This document shows positions 1 to 5,953 of a stretch of 5,953 bases of DNA, piece after piece. The notes under the pieces were generated by a model. The model worked only from the letters and a program-made list of their open reading frames with translations, ran no database searches and was not told where the DNA came from. Where the stretch lies: assembly GCA_948468325.1 (NCBI GenBank), contig CAOKHR010000160.1, positions 1 through 5,953 of the forward strand, read 5' to 3'. The first letter of the stretch is position 1. Each line of letters opens with the position of its first letter. Source of the stretch: an uncultured Lachnospiraceae bacterium. Its GTDB lineage: Bacteria > Bacillota > Clostridia > Lachnospirales > Lachnospiraceae. The position numbers were made by a program, and so were the translations under genes.

Positions 1-321
1 ATTACCGTAGACGACTGCGAAACAGTCGCCAGAGAGATGAATGAAATTTTAGACCGAGAAGATTATGTGGAAGATTCCTATATATTTGAAGTCAGTTCTC
101 CCGGACTTTTGCGTCCGCTGAAAAAAGAAAAAGATTATATACGCAATATGGGAAAGCAGGTTGAAATCCGTACCTATCGTATGATCAGCCATTCGAAAGA
201 ATTTACGGGAACGTTAAAAGCTTATGATGCAGAAAGTGTCACCATAACAAAAGATGATGGAGAAGACATGGCATTTAAAAAAACTGATATTGCATTGATC
301 CGTCAGGCATTTGATTTTTAA
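1..321 (+). CDS. rimP: Ribosome maturation factor RimP (5' truncated by window edge)
   Basis: RimP binds the free 30S subunit in the cytoplasm and assists its late assembly. The reading frame is open from base 1, so the methionine at 37 is internal and the gene begins outside the window. About 106 residues are visible; the family is usually near 150, so roughly the first 45 are missing. What is seen: the ITVDDCETVAREM segment that ends the N-terminal alpha/beta domain, then the family signature YIFEVSSPGLLRPLKK (bases 79-126), and a small beta-rich C-terminal domain ending IALIRQAFDF. Leucine stands in the SSPGL-x-RPL position that is aspartate in many homologues, a mild variation. It sits 37 bases upstream of nusA on the same strand, the usual rimP-nusA order, and there is no terminator between them, so they are probably cotranscribed. 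Identification is secure from the motif and the neighbour. Confidence 0.96.
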   Translation: MTVDDCETVAREMNEILDREDYVEDSYIFEVSSPGLLRPLKKEKDYIRNMGKQVEIRTYRMISHSKEFTGTLKAYDAESVTITKDDGEDMAFKKTDIALIRQAFDF

Positions 322-358
322 AACGTAGCAAATAACGAGAAAACAGGAGGGTATAAAA

Positions 359-1528
359 ATGAGTAGTAATGAGTTATTAGAGGCGTTGACAATCTTAGAA
401 CAGGAAAAGAATATTCCAAAGGAGACGTTATTAGATGCCATTGAAAACTCACTGATCACTGCATGCAAGAACCATTTTGGAAAATCAGACAATATCAAAG
501 TACAGATTGATCCGCAAAGCTGTGAATACCATGTGTTTCAGGAGAAGACAGTTGTAGATCAGGTGGAAGATTCCGTTACGCAGATAAGCCTTGCAAATGC
601 AAAGATGATAGATTCCAAATATGATTTGGGAGATATTGTAAATATAGAAGTCAAATCCAAAGAGTTTGGCAGAATTGCAACGCAGAATGCCAAAAACGTA
701 ATTCTTCAGAAAATCAGGGAAGAAGAGCGGAAAGTGCTGTATAATGAATATTACAGCAGGGAAAAAGATGTTGTAACCGGTATTGTCCAGCGTTATGCAG
801 GAAAAAATATCAGTATTAATCTTGGCAAAGCAGATGCGATACTGACAGAGAACGAGCAGGTAAAGGGAGAGGTGTTCCAGCCGACAGAGCGTATTAAATT
901 ATATGTTTTAGAGGTAAAATCTACCAACAGGGGGCCGAAGATCCTGGTGTCCAGAACACATCCGGAGCTTGTAAAACGCCTGTTTGAATCGGAAGTGACA
1001 GAAGTAAAAGACGGCATTGTGGAAATCCGGAGCATTGCGAGAGAAGCCGGAAGCAGGACGAAAATTGCCGTATGGTCCAACGATCCGGATGTCGATCCTG
1101 TAGGAGCCTGTGTCGGTATGAACGGAGCCAGAGTAAATACGATTGTAAATGAGCTGCGGGGAGAAAAGATTGATATTATCAACTGGAATGAAAATCCTGC
1201 CATGCTGATTGAAAACGCTTTAAGCCCTGCCAAAGTTATTTCCGTCATTGCGGATGCAGAAGAAAAAACAGCCAAAGTAGTCGTACCGGATTACCAGCTG
1301 TCTCTGGCAATCGGCAAAGAAGGACAGAATGCAAGGCTGGCAGCACGTCTGACCGGATTTAAGATTGATATTAAAAGCGAGACGCAGGCAAGAGAAGCCG
1401 GAGACTTCATGGATTACGAGAACGACTATGAGGACGAAGAGTATGACGAGGAATATCTGGATGAGGAATATCCGGAGGAAGAATACGAAGCAGGAGAATA
1501 TGAGGACGGAGAATACGTAAATGAATAA
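359..1528 (+). CDS. nusA: Transcription termination/antitermination factor NusA
   Basis: NusA binds RNA polymerase and nascent RNA, modulating pausing, intrinsic and Rho-dependent termination and antitermination. The 389 residues show an N-terminal polymerase-binding domain (about 1-130), an S1 domain (about 136-200), KH1 with the GxxG loop GMNG at 253-256, and KH2 with GKEG at 319-322 inside AIGKEGQNARLAAR. It lacks the two C-terminal acidic repeat domains of the longer E. coli protein, as in Bacillus-type NusA. Instead residues 351-389 form an acidic tail with 22 Asp/Glu and 8 Tyr. The ATG start follows AGGAGGG (345-351) with a 7-base spacer. The stop lies inside ylxR, an 8-base overlap that suggests translational coupling. 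nusA in other bacteria is often autoregulated, but no regulatory signal is visible in the 37-base leader here. Confidence 0.98.
   Translation: MSSNELLEALTILEQEKNIPKETLLDAIENSLITACKNHFGKSDNIKVQIDPQSCEYHVFQEKTVVDQVEDSVTQISLANAKMIDSKYDLGDIVNIEVKSKEFGRIATQNAKNVILQKIREEERKVLYNEYYSREKDVVTGIVQRYAGKNISINLGKADAILTENEQVKGEVFQPTERIKLYVLEVKSTNRGPKILVSRTHPELVKRLFESEVTEVKDGIVEIRSIAREAGSRTKIAVWSNDPDVDPVGACVGMNGARVNTIVNELRGEKIDIINWNENPAMLIENALSPAKVISVIADAEEKTAKVVVPDYQLSLAIGKEGQNARLAARLTGFKIDIKSETQAREAGDFMDYENDYEDEEYDEEYLDEEYPEEEYEAGEYEDGEYVNE
1409..1525 (+). repeat. Low-complexity acidic Tyr-periodic tail of NusA
   Basis: This codes for NusA residues 351-389, made of GAG/GAA, GAC/GAT and TAT/TAC codons. Of 39 residues, 22 are Asp or Glu and 8 are Tyr, at 353, 357, 362, 366, 371, 376, 381 and 386, a spacing of 4 or 5 residues. 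The DNA is a degenerate purine-rich repeat built on GAATAT/GAATAC-like units of about 15 bases. It is probably a disordered extension rather than a folded domain; its role is unknown. Confidence 0.85.
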
Positions 1529-1790
1529 AAAAATTCCTATGCGGCAATGTGTCGGCTGCCGGGAGATGAAGACAAAAAGAGAGCTGATTCGAATTATCCG
1601 GACATCGGAAGATGAGATACTTGTGGATGCAACCGGTAAGAAAAACGGCAGAGGCGCATATATCTGCCCCAGTCAGGAGTGTTTTTATCAGGCGGTTAAA
1701 AATAAAGGTTTAGAACGTTCTTTAAAAACTGCAATTCCAGAAGAAATCTATAAGGAGCTTGAAAAGGAGATGGAAAAAATTGATACCTGA
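1521..1790 (+). CDS. ylxR: YlxR/RnpM family RNA-binding protein (DUF448), RNase P modulator
   Basis: A small, basic 89-residue protein of the YlxR (DUF448) family. In Bacillus subtilis the homologue has been renamed RnpM after it was found to bind RNase P RNA and modulate RNase P activity in vitro; nucleoid-associated or transcriptional roles have also been proposed. The family signatures are clear: RQCVGCRE with a CxxC pair (C10, C13), KRELIRI (19-25), the GRGAY turn (43-47) and CPSQEC (C49, C54). The four cysteines could bind a metal, although many homologues do not keep all of them. The start overlaps the last 8 bases of nusA, with a GGAG at 1508-1511 inside nusA as the likely ribosome binding site. 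The last 11 bases overlap ylxQ. Family assignment is sure; the RNase P role is transferred from Bacillus. Confidence 0.94.
   Translation: MNKKIPMRQCVGCREMKTKRELIRIIRTSEDEILVDATGKKNGRGAYICPSQECFYQAVKNKGLERSLKTAIPEEIYKELEKEMEKIDT
1764..1770 (+). promoter_or_regulatory. Ribosome binding site that sets the ylxQ start
   Basis: AAGGAGA lies 9 bases upstream of a TTG at 1780, inside the 3' end of ylxR. The earlier in-frame TTG at 1759 would put this purine run inside the coding region and would leave only a GGAG touching the start codon, too close to work well. This supports 1780 as the real start. Confidence 0.75.
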
Positions 1791-2097
1791 TCGCGTATTT
1801 TCTATGCTTGGTATTGCAGCAAAAGCAGGAAAGGTTGCAAGCGGTGAATACCAGACAGAACACGCAGTAAAGTCCCATAAAGCATTTCTTGTGATCATTG
1901 CAGAAGATGCTTCGGAGAATACAAAGAAGATGTTTCAAAATATGTGCAGATTTCAAAAAGTGGAACTCATTGTTTACGGAAGCAGGGAAGGGCTTGGGCA
2001 TTGTATCGGAAAAGAATACCGCTCATCCCTGGCAGTAACGGATGCAGGACTTGCCAGAGCAGTTCGGGAAAAATTTGCACAGACAACAACTGAATAA
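1780..2097 (+). CDS. ylxQ: YlxQ, L7Ae/L30e-family ribosomal-like RNA-binding protein
   Basis: A 105-residue protein of the L7Ae/L30e/S12e/Gadd45 fold, found between ylxR and infB in many Firmicutes. Proteins of this fold typically recognise kink-turn RNA, but the cellular target of YlxQ is not settled. The visible signature is the N-terminal VFSMLGIAAKAGKVASGE, followed by alternating strands and helices (AFLVIIAEDASENT, then VELIVYGS), and a C-terminal helix with ARAVREKF. I chose the TTG at 1780 over the longer TTG start at 1759: it has a well-spaced AAGGAGA and gives the usual family N terminus just ahead of the FSMLGIA motif, while the extra residues KRRWKKL have no family counterpart. 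It overlaps ylxR by 11 bases and ends 15 bases before infB, so it is likely cotranslated and cotranscribed with both. Confidence 0.9.
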   Translation: MIPDRVFSMLGIAAKAGKVASGEYQTEHAVKSHKAFLVIIAEDASENTKKMFQNMCRFQKVELIVYGSREGLGHCIGKEYRSSLAVTDAGLARAVREKFAQTTTE

Positions 2098-2112
2098 TGG
2101 AGGAGTAAGTAT

Positions 2113-5061
2113 ATGGCAAAAGTTAAAGTATATGAACTTGCAAAAGAGTTGAATATTGGATCAAAAGAAATCATAAACTTTTTATCTGAGAAGAATATAA
2201 AGGTTACAAGCCACATGAATAATTTAGAGGATTCTTCCATCGAACTTGTAAAAAATAAATTTGGTAAAAAGGAGACGACGACTATTACAAAGCCAGAGAC
2301 AGAAATAAAAGCAAAAGAAGAAGAACAGAAAAAAACAACGGCAGAGCGGCCTAAGAAAAAACGGAGTATTACAGCCGTTTTCAATCCGCAGAACAGCCAG
2401 CAGGGAATCAGGCGGCAGCCCAAACCGCCAAGGCGCCCCAAAGAGCGTCCCATTCCGGAGAGGCAGACAGCGTCTGCTCCGGTAAAACCGGAAAGAAAGC
2501 CTACAGTCTCCGAGGCAAAGCCTGAAAAGAAAGAAGAGGCTATAAAAACAACACCTGTATTAAACGGCGTACAGGAGCAAAAAGTACAGCAGCCAGAAAA
2601 ACCGCTGACAGTACAGAAAGACCAGCGGCAGCCTGAGAAAGCACAGAAGCCTGCAGAAAAAGCGCAGCAGCCTGAGAAAGTACAGCAGCCGGAAAAAGTT
2701 CAGTCTGCAGAAAAAGTACAGCAGCCGGAACAGGTTCAGCCTGCGGAAAAAGTACAGCAGCCGGAAAGAGTACAGCAGAATGTTAAAGTGCAGCAGACAG
2801 AAAGAGTACAGTCCGGATCAAGGCCCGCTTCCCATCCGCAGAACGACAGACAGCAGAGAGGAAGCAGAAGCGGCAGTAACAGCAATAATAATCGTTCTTA
2901 TAATAATCGGAATGAAAATCGTCCGCAGGGAGGCAGCCGCCCGCAGGGAGATCGGGGAGGAAGACCAGGTGAGAAAAACAATCAGAAGAATTATCAGAAT
3001 AATCGGACTAATTCCAATCATACACAAGGTGATAGAAACAGCCGTGGATTCCATTCAAATCGCCCGAAGGAATTTAAGGGAAAATTAGACCGGGAAATCA
3101 GTAAATTCAATAAAGAAACGTCTGTGAATACAGAGGAGCTGAGAGGGAAAGATACAAGAGAACGCGGTGAAAACAGAAAGAATAACAACAATAACAGAAA
3201 GCAGGACCGTGATAAATTAGGCAGGAAGCAGGAACGCTTCATTAATCTGGAGAAGCATGGCGGCAGAAAGAAGCCGCAGCAGCCCAAACAGGAAAAAGCA
3301 GAAGAGGTCATCAAGAGCATTGTTCTGCCGGAAAGAATTACGATTAAAGAACTGGCGGATAAAATGAAAGTACAGGCTGCAGTTATCGTAAAGAAGCTTT
3401 TCTTAAAAGGTACGATGGTAACGGTAAATCAGGAAGTTGACTATGAAACGGCAGAAGAGATTGCATTGGAATTTAACTGCATTGCAGAGCAGGAAGAAAA
3501 AATTGACGTTATTGCAGAGCTTTTGAAAGAAGACGAGGAAGAGGAAAGCACATTGGCTGCCCGTCCGCCTGTTGTATGTGTTATGGGACACGTTGACCAC
3601 GGAAAAACTTCTCTTCTGGACGCAATCCGGTCTACCAGGGTGACAGACCGTGAGGCAGGCGGAATTACACAGCACATTGGAGCGTCTGTTGTTTCGATTA
3701 ATGATCAGTGTATTACATTCCTAGATACTCCGGGACATGAAGCGTTTACCGCAATGCGTATGCGGGGGGCCAATGCAACAGATATAGCAATCCTTGTCGT
3801 AGCTGCGGATGACGGCGTGATGCCGCAGACGGTAGAGGCAATCAATCATGCCAAGGCGGCAGGAATTGAGATTATTGTGGCAATCAATAAAATTGACAAA
3901 CCGAATGCAAATATCGAACGTGTCAAACAGGAACTTTCAGAATATGAACTGATTCCTGAAGACTGGGGCGGAAGCACGATTTTTTGCCCGGTATCCGCGC
4001 ATACGCATGAGGGAATCGACAATCTTTTGGAGATGATTCTTTTAACGGCGGAAGTAAGTGAATTAAAAGCAAACCCAAACCGGAATGCAAGAGGGCTTGT
4101 CATCGAAGCACAGCTTGATAAAGGACGCGGAGCCGTTGCAACAATTCTGGTGCAAAAGGGTACACTAAGAGTAGGAGAACCAATCGCCTGCGGAAGCTGT
4201 TATGGCAAAGTCCGTGCAATGATAGATGATAAAGGCCGCAGAGTCAAAGAGGCAGGGCCGTCTACACCGGTGGAAATCTTAGGATTAAGCGGGGTACCGA
4301 ATGCCGGAGAAGTATTTGTATCTACAGATTCGGACAAAGAAGCACGCAGCTTTGCAGAGACGTTTATCTCCGAAGGCAAGGAAAGACTGCTGGAAGAAAC
4401 CAGGGCGAAGATGTCCTTAGATGATTTGTTCAGCCAGATTCAGTCAGGAAATGTCAAAGAGCTTGATCTGATTGTCAAAGCAGACGTACAGGGGTCTGTA
4501 GAAGCAGTCAAACAGAGTCTGGAGAAACTTTCCAATGAAGAAGTTGTTGTCAAGACGATTCATGGCGGCGTAGGCGCGATTAATGAATCTGATGTTATCC
4601 TGGCATCTGCTTCCAATGCAATTATCATTGGTTTTAATGTCCGTCCGGATGCTACCGCAAAAGCTACCGCAGAGCGGGAAGGCGTAGATATAAGGCTTTA
4701 CAAAGTAATCTACAATGCAATTGAAGACGTGGAAGCAGCCATGAAAGGAATGTTAGATCCGGTATTTGAAGAAAAAATACTCGGACACGCAGAAGTACGT
4801 CAGATCTTTAAAGCTTCCGGAGTCGGAAATATTGCGGGATCTTATGTCTTAGACGGTACGTTTGAACGCGGCTGCAAAGTTCGTCTGATGCGGGAAGGCA
4901 CGCAGATTTTTGAGGGCGGCCTGGCGTCTTTAAAGCGTTTCAAAGATGACGTAAAAGAAGTCAGAGCAGGATATGAATGCGGTCTTGTCCTGGATGGTTT
5001 CAATGAAATTCAGGAATTCGACCAGATTGAGGCATACAAAATGGTAGAAGTTCCAAGGTAA
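2113..5061 (+). CDS. infB: Translation initiation factor IF-2
   Basis: IF2 is the GTPase that places initiator fMet-tRNA on the 30S subunit and promotes 50S joining. The protein has 982 residues, longer than E. coli (890) or Bacillus subtilis (about 716). Order: an IF2_N helical domain (about 1-55, KVYELAKELNI); a long disordered basic linker (about 55-400); a second IF2_N-like domain (about 402-455, RITIKELADKMKV); the G domain with G1 GHVDHGKT (492-499), switch threonine in GGITQHIGA (T519), G3 DTPGH (538-542, catalytic His542), G4 NKID (592-595) and G5 SAH (628-630); beta-barrel domain II (about 660-740); domain III (about 785-880, VKADVQGSVEAV); and the fMet-tRNA-binding C2 domain (about 885-982). 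All GTPase residues are present. The ATG follows TGGAGGAG (2098-2105) with a 7-base spacer. The extra length lies in the linker. Confidence 0.99.
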   Translation: MAKVKVYELAKELNIGSKEIINFLSEKNIKVTSHMNNLEDSSIELVKNKFGKKETTTITKPETEIKAKEEEQKKTTAERPKKKRSITAVFNPQNSQQGIRRQPKPPRRPKERPIPERQTASAPVKPERKPTVSEAKPEKKEEAIKTTPVLNGVQEQKVQQPEKPLTVQKDQRQPEKAQKPAEKAQQPEKVQQPEKVQSAEKVQQPEQVQPAEKVQQPERVQQNVKVQQTERVQSGSRPASHPQNDRQQRGSRSGSNSNNNRSYNNRNENRPQGGSRPQGDRGGRPGEKNNQKNYQNNRTNSNHTQGDRNSRGFHSNRPKEFKGKLDREISKFNKETSVNTEELRGKDTRERGENRKNNNNNRKQDRDKLGRKQERFINLEKHGGRKKPQQPKQEKAEEVIKSIVLPERITIKELADKMKVQAAVIVKKLFLKGTMVTVNQEVDYETAEEIALEFNCIAEQEEKIDVIAELLKEDEEEESTLAARPPVVCVMGHVDHGKTSLLDAIRSTRVTDREAGGITQHIGASVVSINDQCITFLDTPGHEAFTAMRMRGANATDIAILVVAADDGVMPQTVEAINHAKAAGIEIIVAINKIDKPNANIERVKQELSEYELIPEDWGGSTIFCPVSAHTHEGIDNLLEMILLTAEVSELKANPNRNARGLVIEAQLDKGRGAVATILVQKGTLRVGEPIACGSCYGKVRAMIDDKGRRVKEAGPSTPVEILGLSGVPNAGEVFVSTDSDKEARSFAETFISEGKERLLEETRAKMSLDDLFSQIQSGNVKELDLIVKADVQGSVEAVKQSLEKLSNEEVVVKTIHGGVGAINESDVILASASNAIIIGFNVRPDATAKATAEREGVDIRLYKVIYNAIEDVEAAMKGMLDPVFEEKILGHAEVRQIFKASGVGNIAGSYVLDGTFERGCKVRLMREGTQIFEGGLASLKRFKDDVKEVRAGYECGLVLDGFNEIQEFDQIEAYKMVEVPR
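2662..2805 (+). repeat. Eight tandem 18-bp units (VQQPEK hexapeptides) in infB
   Basis: Eight consecutive in-frame 18-base units encode hexapeptides around the consensus V-Q-Q-P-E-K (IF2 residues 184-231): AQQPEK, VQQPEK, VQSAEK, VQQPEQ, VQPAEK, VQQPER, VQQNVK, VQQTER. Related but irregular copies precede them from 2584. The DNA consensus is close to GTACAGCAGCCGGAAAAA. The last units have drifted most. Such arrays usually change copy number by slippage or unequal recombination, always by six residues, so the frame is kept. Confidence 0.92.
2806..3063 (+). repeat. Asn/Arg/Gly-rich low-complexity block in the IF2 linker
   Basis: This codes for IF2 residues 232-317, a stretch with about 18 Asn, 14 Arg and 11 Gly among 86 residues. 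It includes RGS, RSGS, QGGS and DRGGRPG motifs like those of RGG-type RNA-binding tails, and short Asn runs. It has no hydrophobic core and is almost certainly disordered. A further five-Asn run follows at residues 357-361 (3181-3195). Confidence 0.85.
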
Positions 5062-5076
5062 GAACGGAGCGAAAAT

Positions 5077-5439
5077 ATGAGAAAAAACAGTATAAAAAAT
5101 ACCAGAATCAACGGAGAGGTTATGCGTGAACTAAGCAGCATTATCCACGGGGAAATCAAAGATCCGCGGATTCATCCGATGACGAGTGTAGTTACGGTAG
5201 AAGTTGCGCCGGATTTAAAAACCTGTAAGGCATATATCAGCGTGCTTGGGGATAAAAAAGCTCAGGAAGATACATTGGCGGGGCTGAAAAGTGCAGAAGG
5301 CTACATTCGTACAAAGCTGGCAAAAAATATCAATTTGCGGAATACGCCGGAGATACGTTTTATTTTAGACCAGTCAATTGAATACGGCGTCAATATGTCC
5401 AGAAAAATTGATGAGGTAAACGGGAGGCATACGGAATGA
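5077..5439 (+). CDS. rbfA: 30S ribosome-binding factor RbfA
   Basis: RbfA is a single KH-fold protein that binds the immature 30S subunit near the 16S rRNA 5' end and aids late maturation, notably in the cold. The 120 residues match the family length. Visible signatures are RINGEVMRELSSII (10-23), the KDPRI motif (28-32), the strand KAYISVLG (51-58), the AxG kink as AEG (73-75) that replaces the classical KH GxxG, and the closing PEIRFILDQSIEYG (91-104). The ATG follows CGGAG (5065-5069) at 7 bases and lies 15 bases after the infB stop, so cotranscription with infB is expected. The stop codon overlaps the next start in an ATGA junction. Assignment is secure. Confidence 0.97.
   Translation: MRKNSIKNTRINGEVMRELSSIIHGEIKDPRIHPMTSVVTVEVAPDLKTCKAYISVLGDKKAQEDTLAGLKSAEGYIRTKLAKNINLRNTPEIRFILDQSIEYGVNMSRKIDEVNGRHTE
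5422..5427 (+). promoter_or_regulatory. Ribosome binding site for nrnA inside rbfA
   Basis: GGGAGG lies 8 bases before the ATG at 5436, within the last codons of rbfA. Together with the ATGA stop/start overlap it fixes the nrnA start and points to coupled translation of the two genes. Confidence 0.85.
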
Positions 5440-5953
5440 AAACTTTTGCCGAACAATTTGCGGGAGTAAAATCAGCAGCGATTGCAGGGCATGTCCGTCC
5501 GGACGGAGACTGTGTGGGTTCTTGTCTGGCAACTTATAATTATATAAAAAATAAGTTCCCCGAAATTGATGTTGCGCTTTATCTGGAAGAAATTCCCAAT
5601 AAGTTCAGGTTTTTAACGGGCGCTGATGAAATTGTGCATTCTTGTGAAGCCGATAAAACATATGATTTGTTTCTTGCACAGGACTGCGGGGATGAAAAGC
5701 GGTTAGGCGGTGCTGCCCGGTATTTTCAGACGGCAAAGAAGACGATTTGTGTAGACCACCATATCAGCAATGAAAGTTTTGCGGATGAAAATTATATTTT
5801 CCCTCATGCAAGCTCGACATCAGAGCTGGTGTTTGAACTGATCGGGGAAGAGAATATTACAAAAGAAATAGCAGAATGCATTTATCTGGGCATCGTGCAT
5901 GATACAGGGGTTTTCCAGTATTCCTGTACTTCGGCAAAGACGATGCAGATTGC
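5436..5953 (+). CDS. nrnA: NrnA-type DHH/DHHA1 phosphoesterase (3' truncated by window edge)
   Basis: NrnA-type enzymes are manganese-dependent DHH phosphoesterases that degrade oligoribonucleotides of a few bases (nanoRNA), and many also act as pAp or cyclic-dinucleotide phosphodiesterases. The first 172 residues of an expected 310-325 are present. All metal-site motifs of the DHH domain are visible: GHVRPDGDCVGS (18-29), QDCGD (82-86, with Asp83), VDHHISN with the DHH triad (107-109), and GIVHDTGVFQYS (153-164, with Asp156). The DHHA1 substrate-binding domain would follow outside the window. The gene starts in a 4-base ATGA overlap with rbfA, a common order in Firmicutes, where truB often comes next. 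NrnA is the best call; a related pAp or c-di-AMP phosphodiesterase specificity cannot be excluded from this half. Confidence 0.92.
   Translation, partial: MKTFAEQFAGVKSAAIAGHVRPDGDCVGSCLATYNYIKNKFPEIDVALYLEEIPNKFRFLTGADEIVHSCEADKTYDLFLAQDCGDEKRLGGAARYFQTAKKTICVDHHISNESFADENYIFPHASSTSELVFELIGEENITKEIAECIYLGIVHDTGVFQYSCTSAKTMQI

Noticed and set aside
322..358. rimP-nusA intergenic gap as a site for a promoter, terminator or NusA autoregulatory element
   Set aside because: The 37 bases hold only an AT-rich spacer and the nusA ribosome binding site. I see no hairpin followed by a T-run and no convincing -35/-10 pair.
793..1275. 160-codon open frame on the minus strand inside nusA
   Set aside because: It is fully antisense to the conserved S1-KH region and has no recognisable domain, so it is a shadow of nusA.
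1409..1525. The repetitive GAATAT/GAATAC region read as a direct-repeat binding site or origin iterons
   Set aside because: The units are degenerate and keep only the Glu/Tyr coding pattern with variable spacing, so protein-level low complexity explains them better.
1974..2453. 159-codon open frame on the minus strand across the ylxQ-infB junction
   Set aside because: It is antisense to two clear genes, its translation is low-complexity with many Phe, Ser and Val, and it shows no family motif or credible ribosome binding site. It reflects the biased codons of the IF2 N terminus.
2780..3088. 102-codon open frame on the plus strand in another frame within infB
   Set aside because: It lies within the repeat and Asn/Arg-rich linker, and its Ile/Arg-rich product is the frame-shifted reading of AAT/CGG-type codons. 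No stop codons arise because of the composition, not because of coding.
3364..3417. Possible internal start codons in infB (in-frame ATG at 3364 and 3415) giving a shorter IF2 isoform
   Set aside because: Shorter IF2 forms exist in other bacteria, but here neither ATG has a convincing ribosome binding site (only AAAAGG 4 bases before 3415), and both fall inside the second IF2_N-like domain.

Overview
The window is a contiguous, single-strand (+) stretch of the conserved bacterial nusA-infB transcription/translation operon. The gene order is rimP (3' part) - nusA - ylxR (rnpM) - ylxQ - infB - rbfA - nrnA (5' part). Every gene is recognisable from family motifs, and coding sequence fills nearly the whole window; the longest gap, between rimP and nusA, is 37 bases. 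I see no tRNA, rRNA, riboswitch, mobile element, CRISPR array, promoter or intrinsic terminator.

The organism is very probably a Firmicute of class Clostridia, most likely a Lachnospiraceae-type gut anaerobe. The ylxR-ylxQ pair between nusA and infB and the nrnA gene directly after rbfA are typical Firmicutes arrangements. NusA lacks the C-terminal repeats found in proteobacteria, the ribosome binding sites are strong AGGAGG-like sequences, and base composition is moderately AT-rich. The family-level placement is inference from general resemblance, not from a search.

Layout: 1-321 is the C-terminal two thirds of RimP (30S maturation). 359-1528 is NusA (transcription elongation, termination and antitermination factor) with an unusual acidic, tyrosine-punctuated tail. 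1521-1790 is YlxR/RnpM and 1780-2097 is YlxQ, two small RNA-binding proteins whose reading frames overlap their upstream neighbours. 2113-5061 is a long IF2 (982 residues) whose first half is mostly a disordered basic linker containing hexapeptide repeats and an Asn/Arg/Gly-rich block. 5077-5439 is RbfA (30S maturation), and 5436-5953 is the first 172 residues of an NrnA-type DHH phosphoesterase, started by an ATGA overlap with rbfA.

Together the genes join RNA polymerase control (NusA), RNA processing or binding (YlxR, YlxQ), small-subunit assembly (RimP, RbfA), translation initiation (IF2) and turnover of very short RNAs (NrnA). The set is ordinary housekeeping. I did not find evidence for a new system; the points worth a second look are the low-complexity tails and linkers, the overlapping gene junctions and the TTG start of ylxQ.
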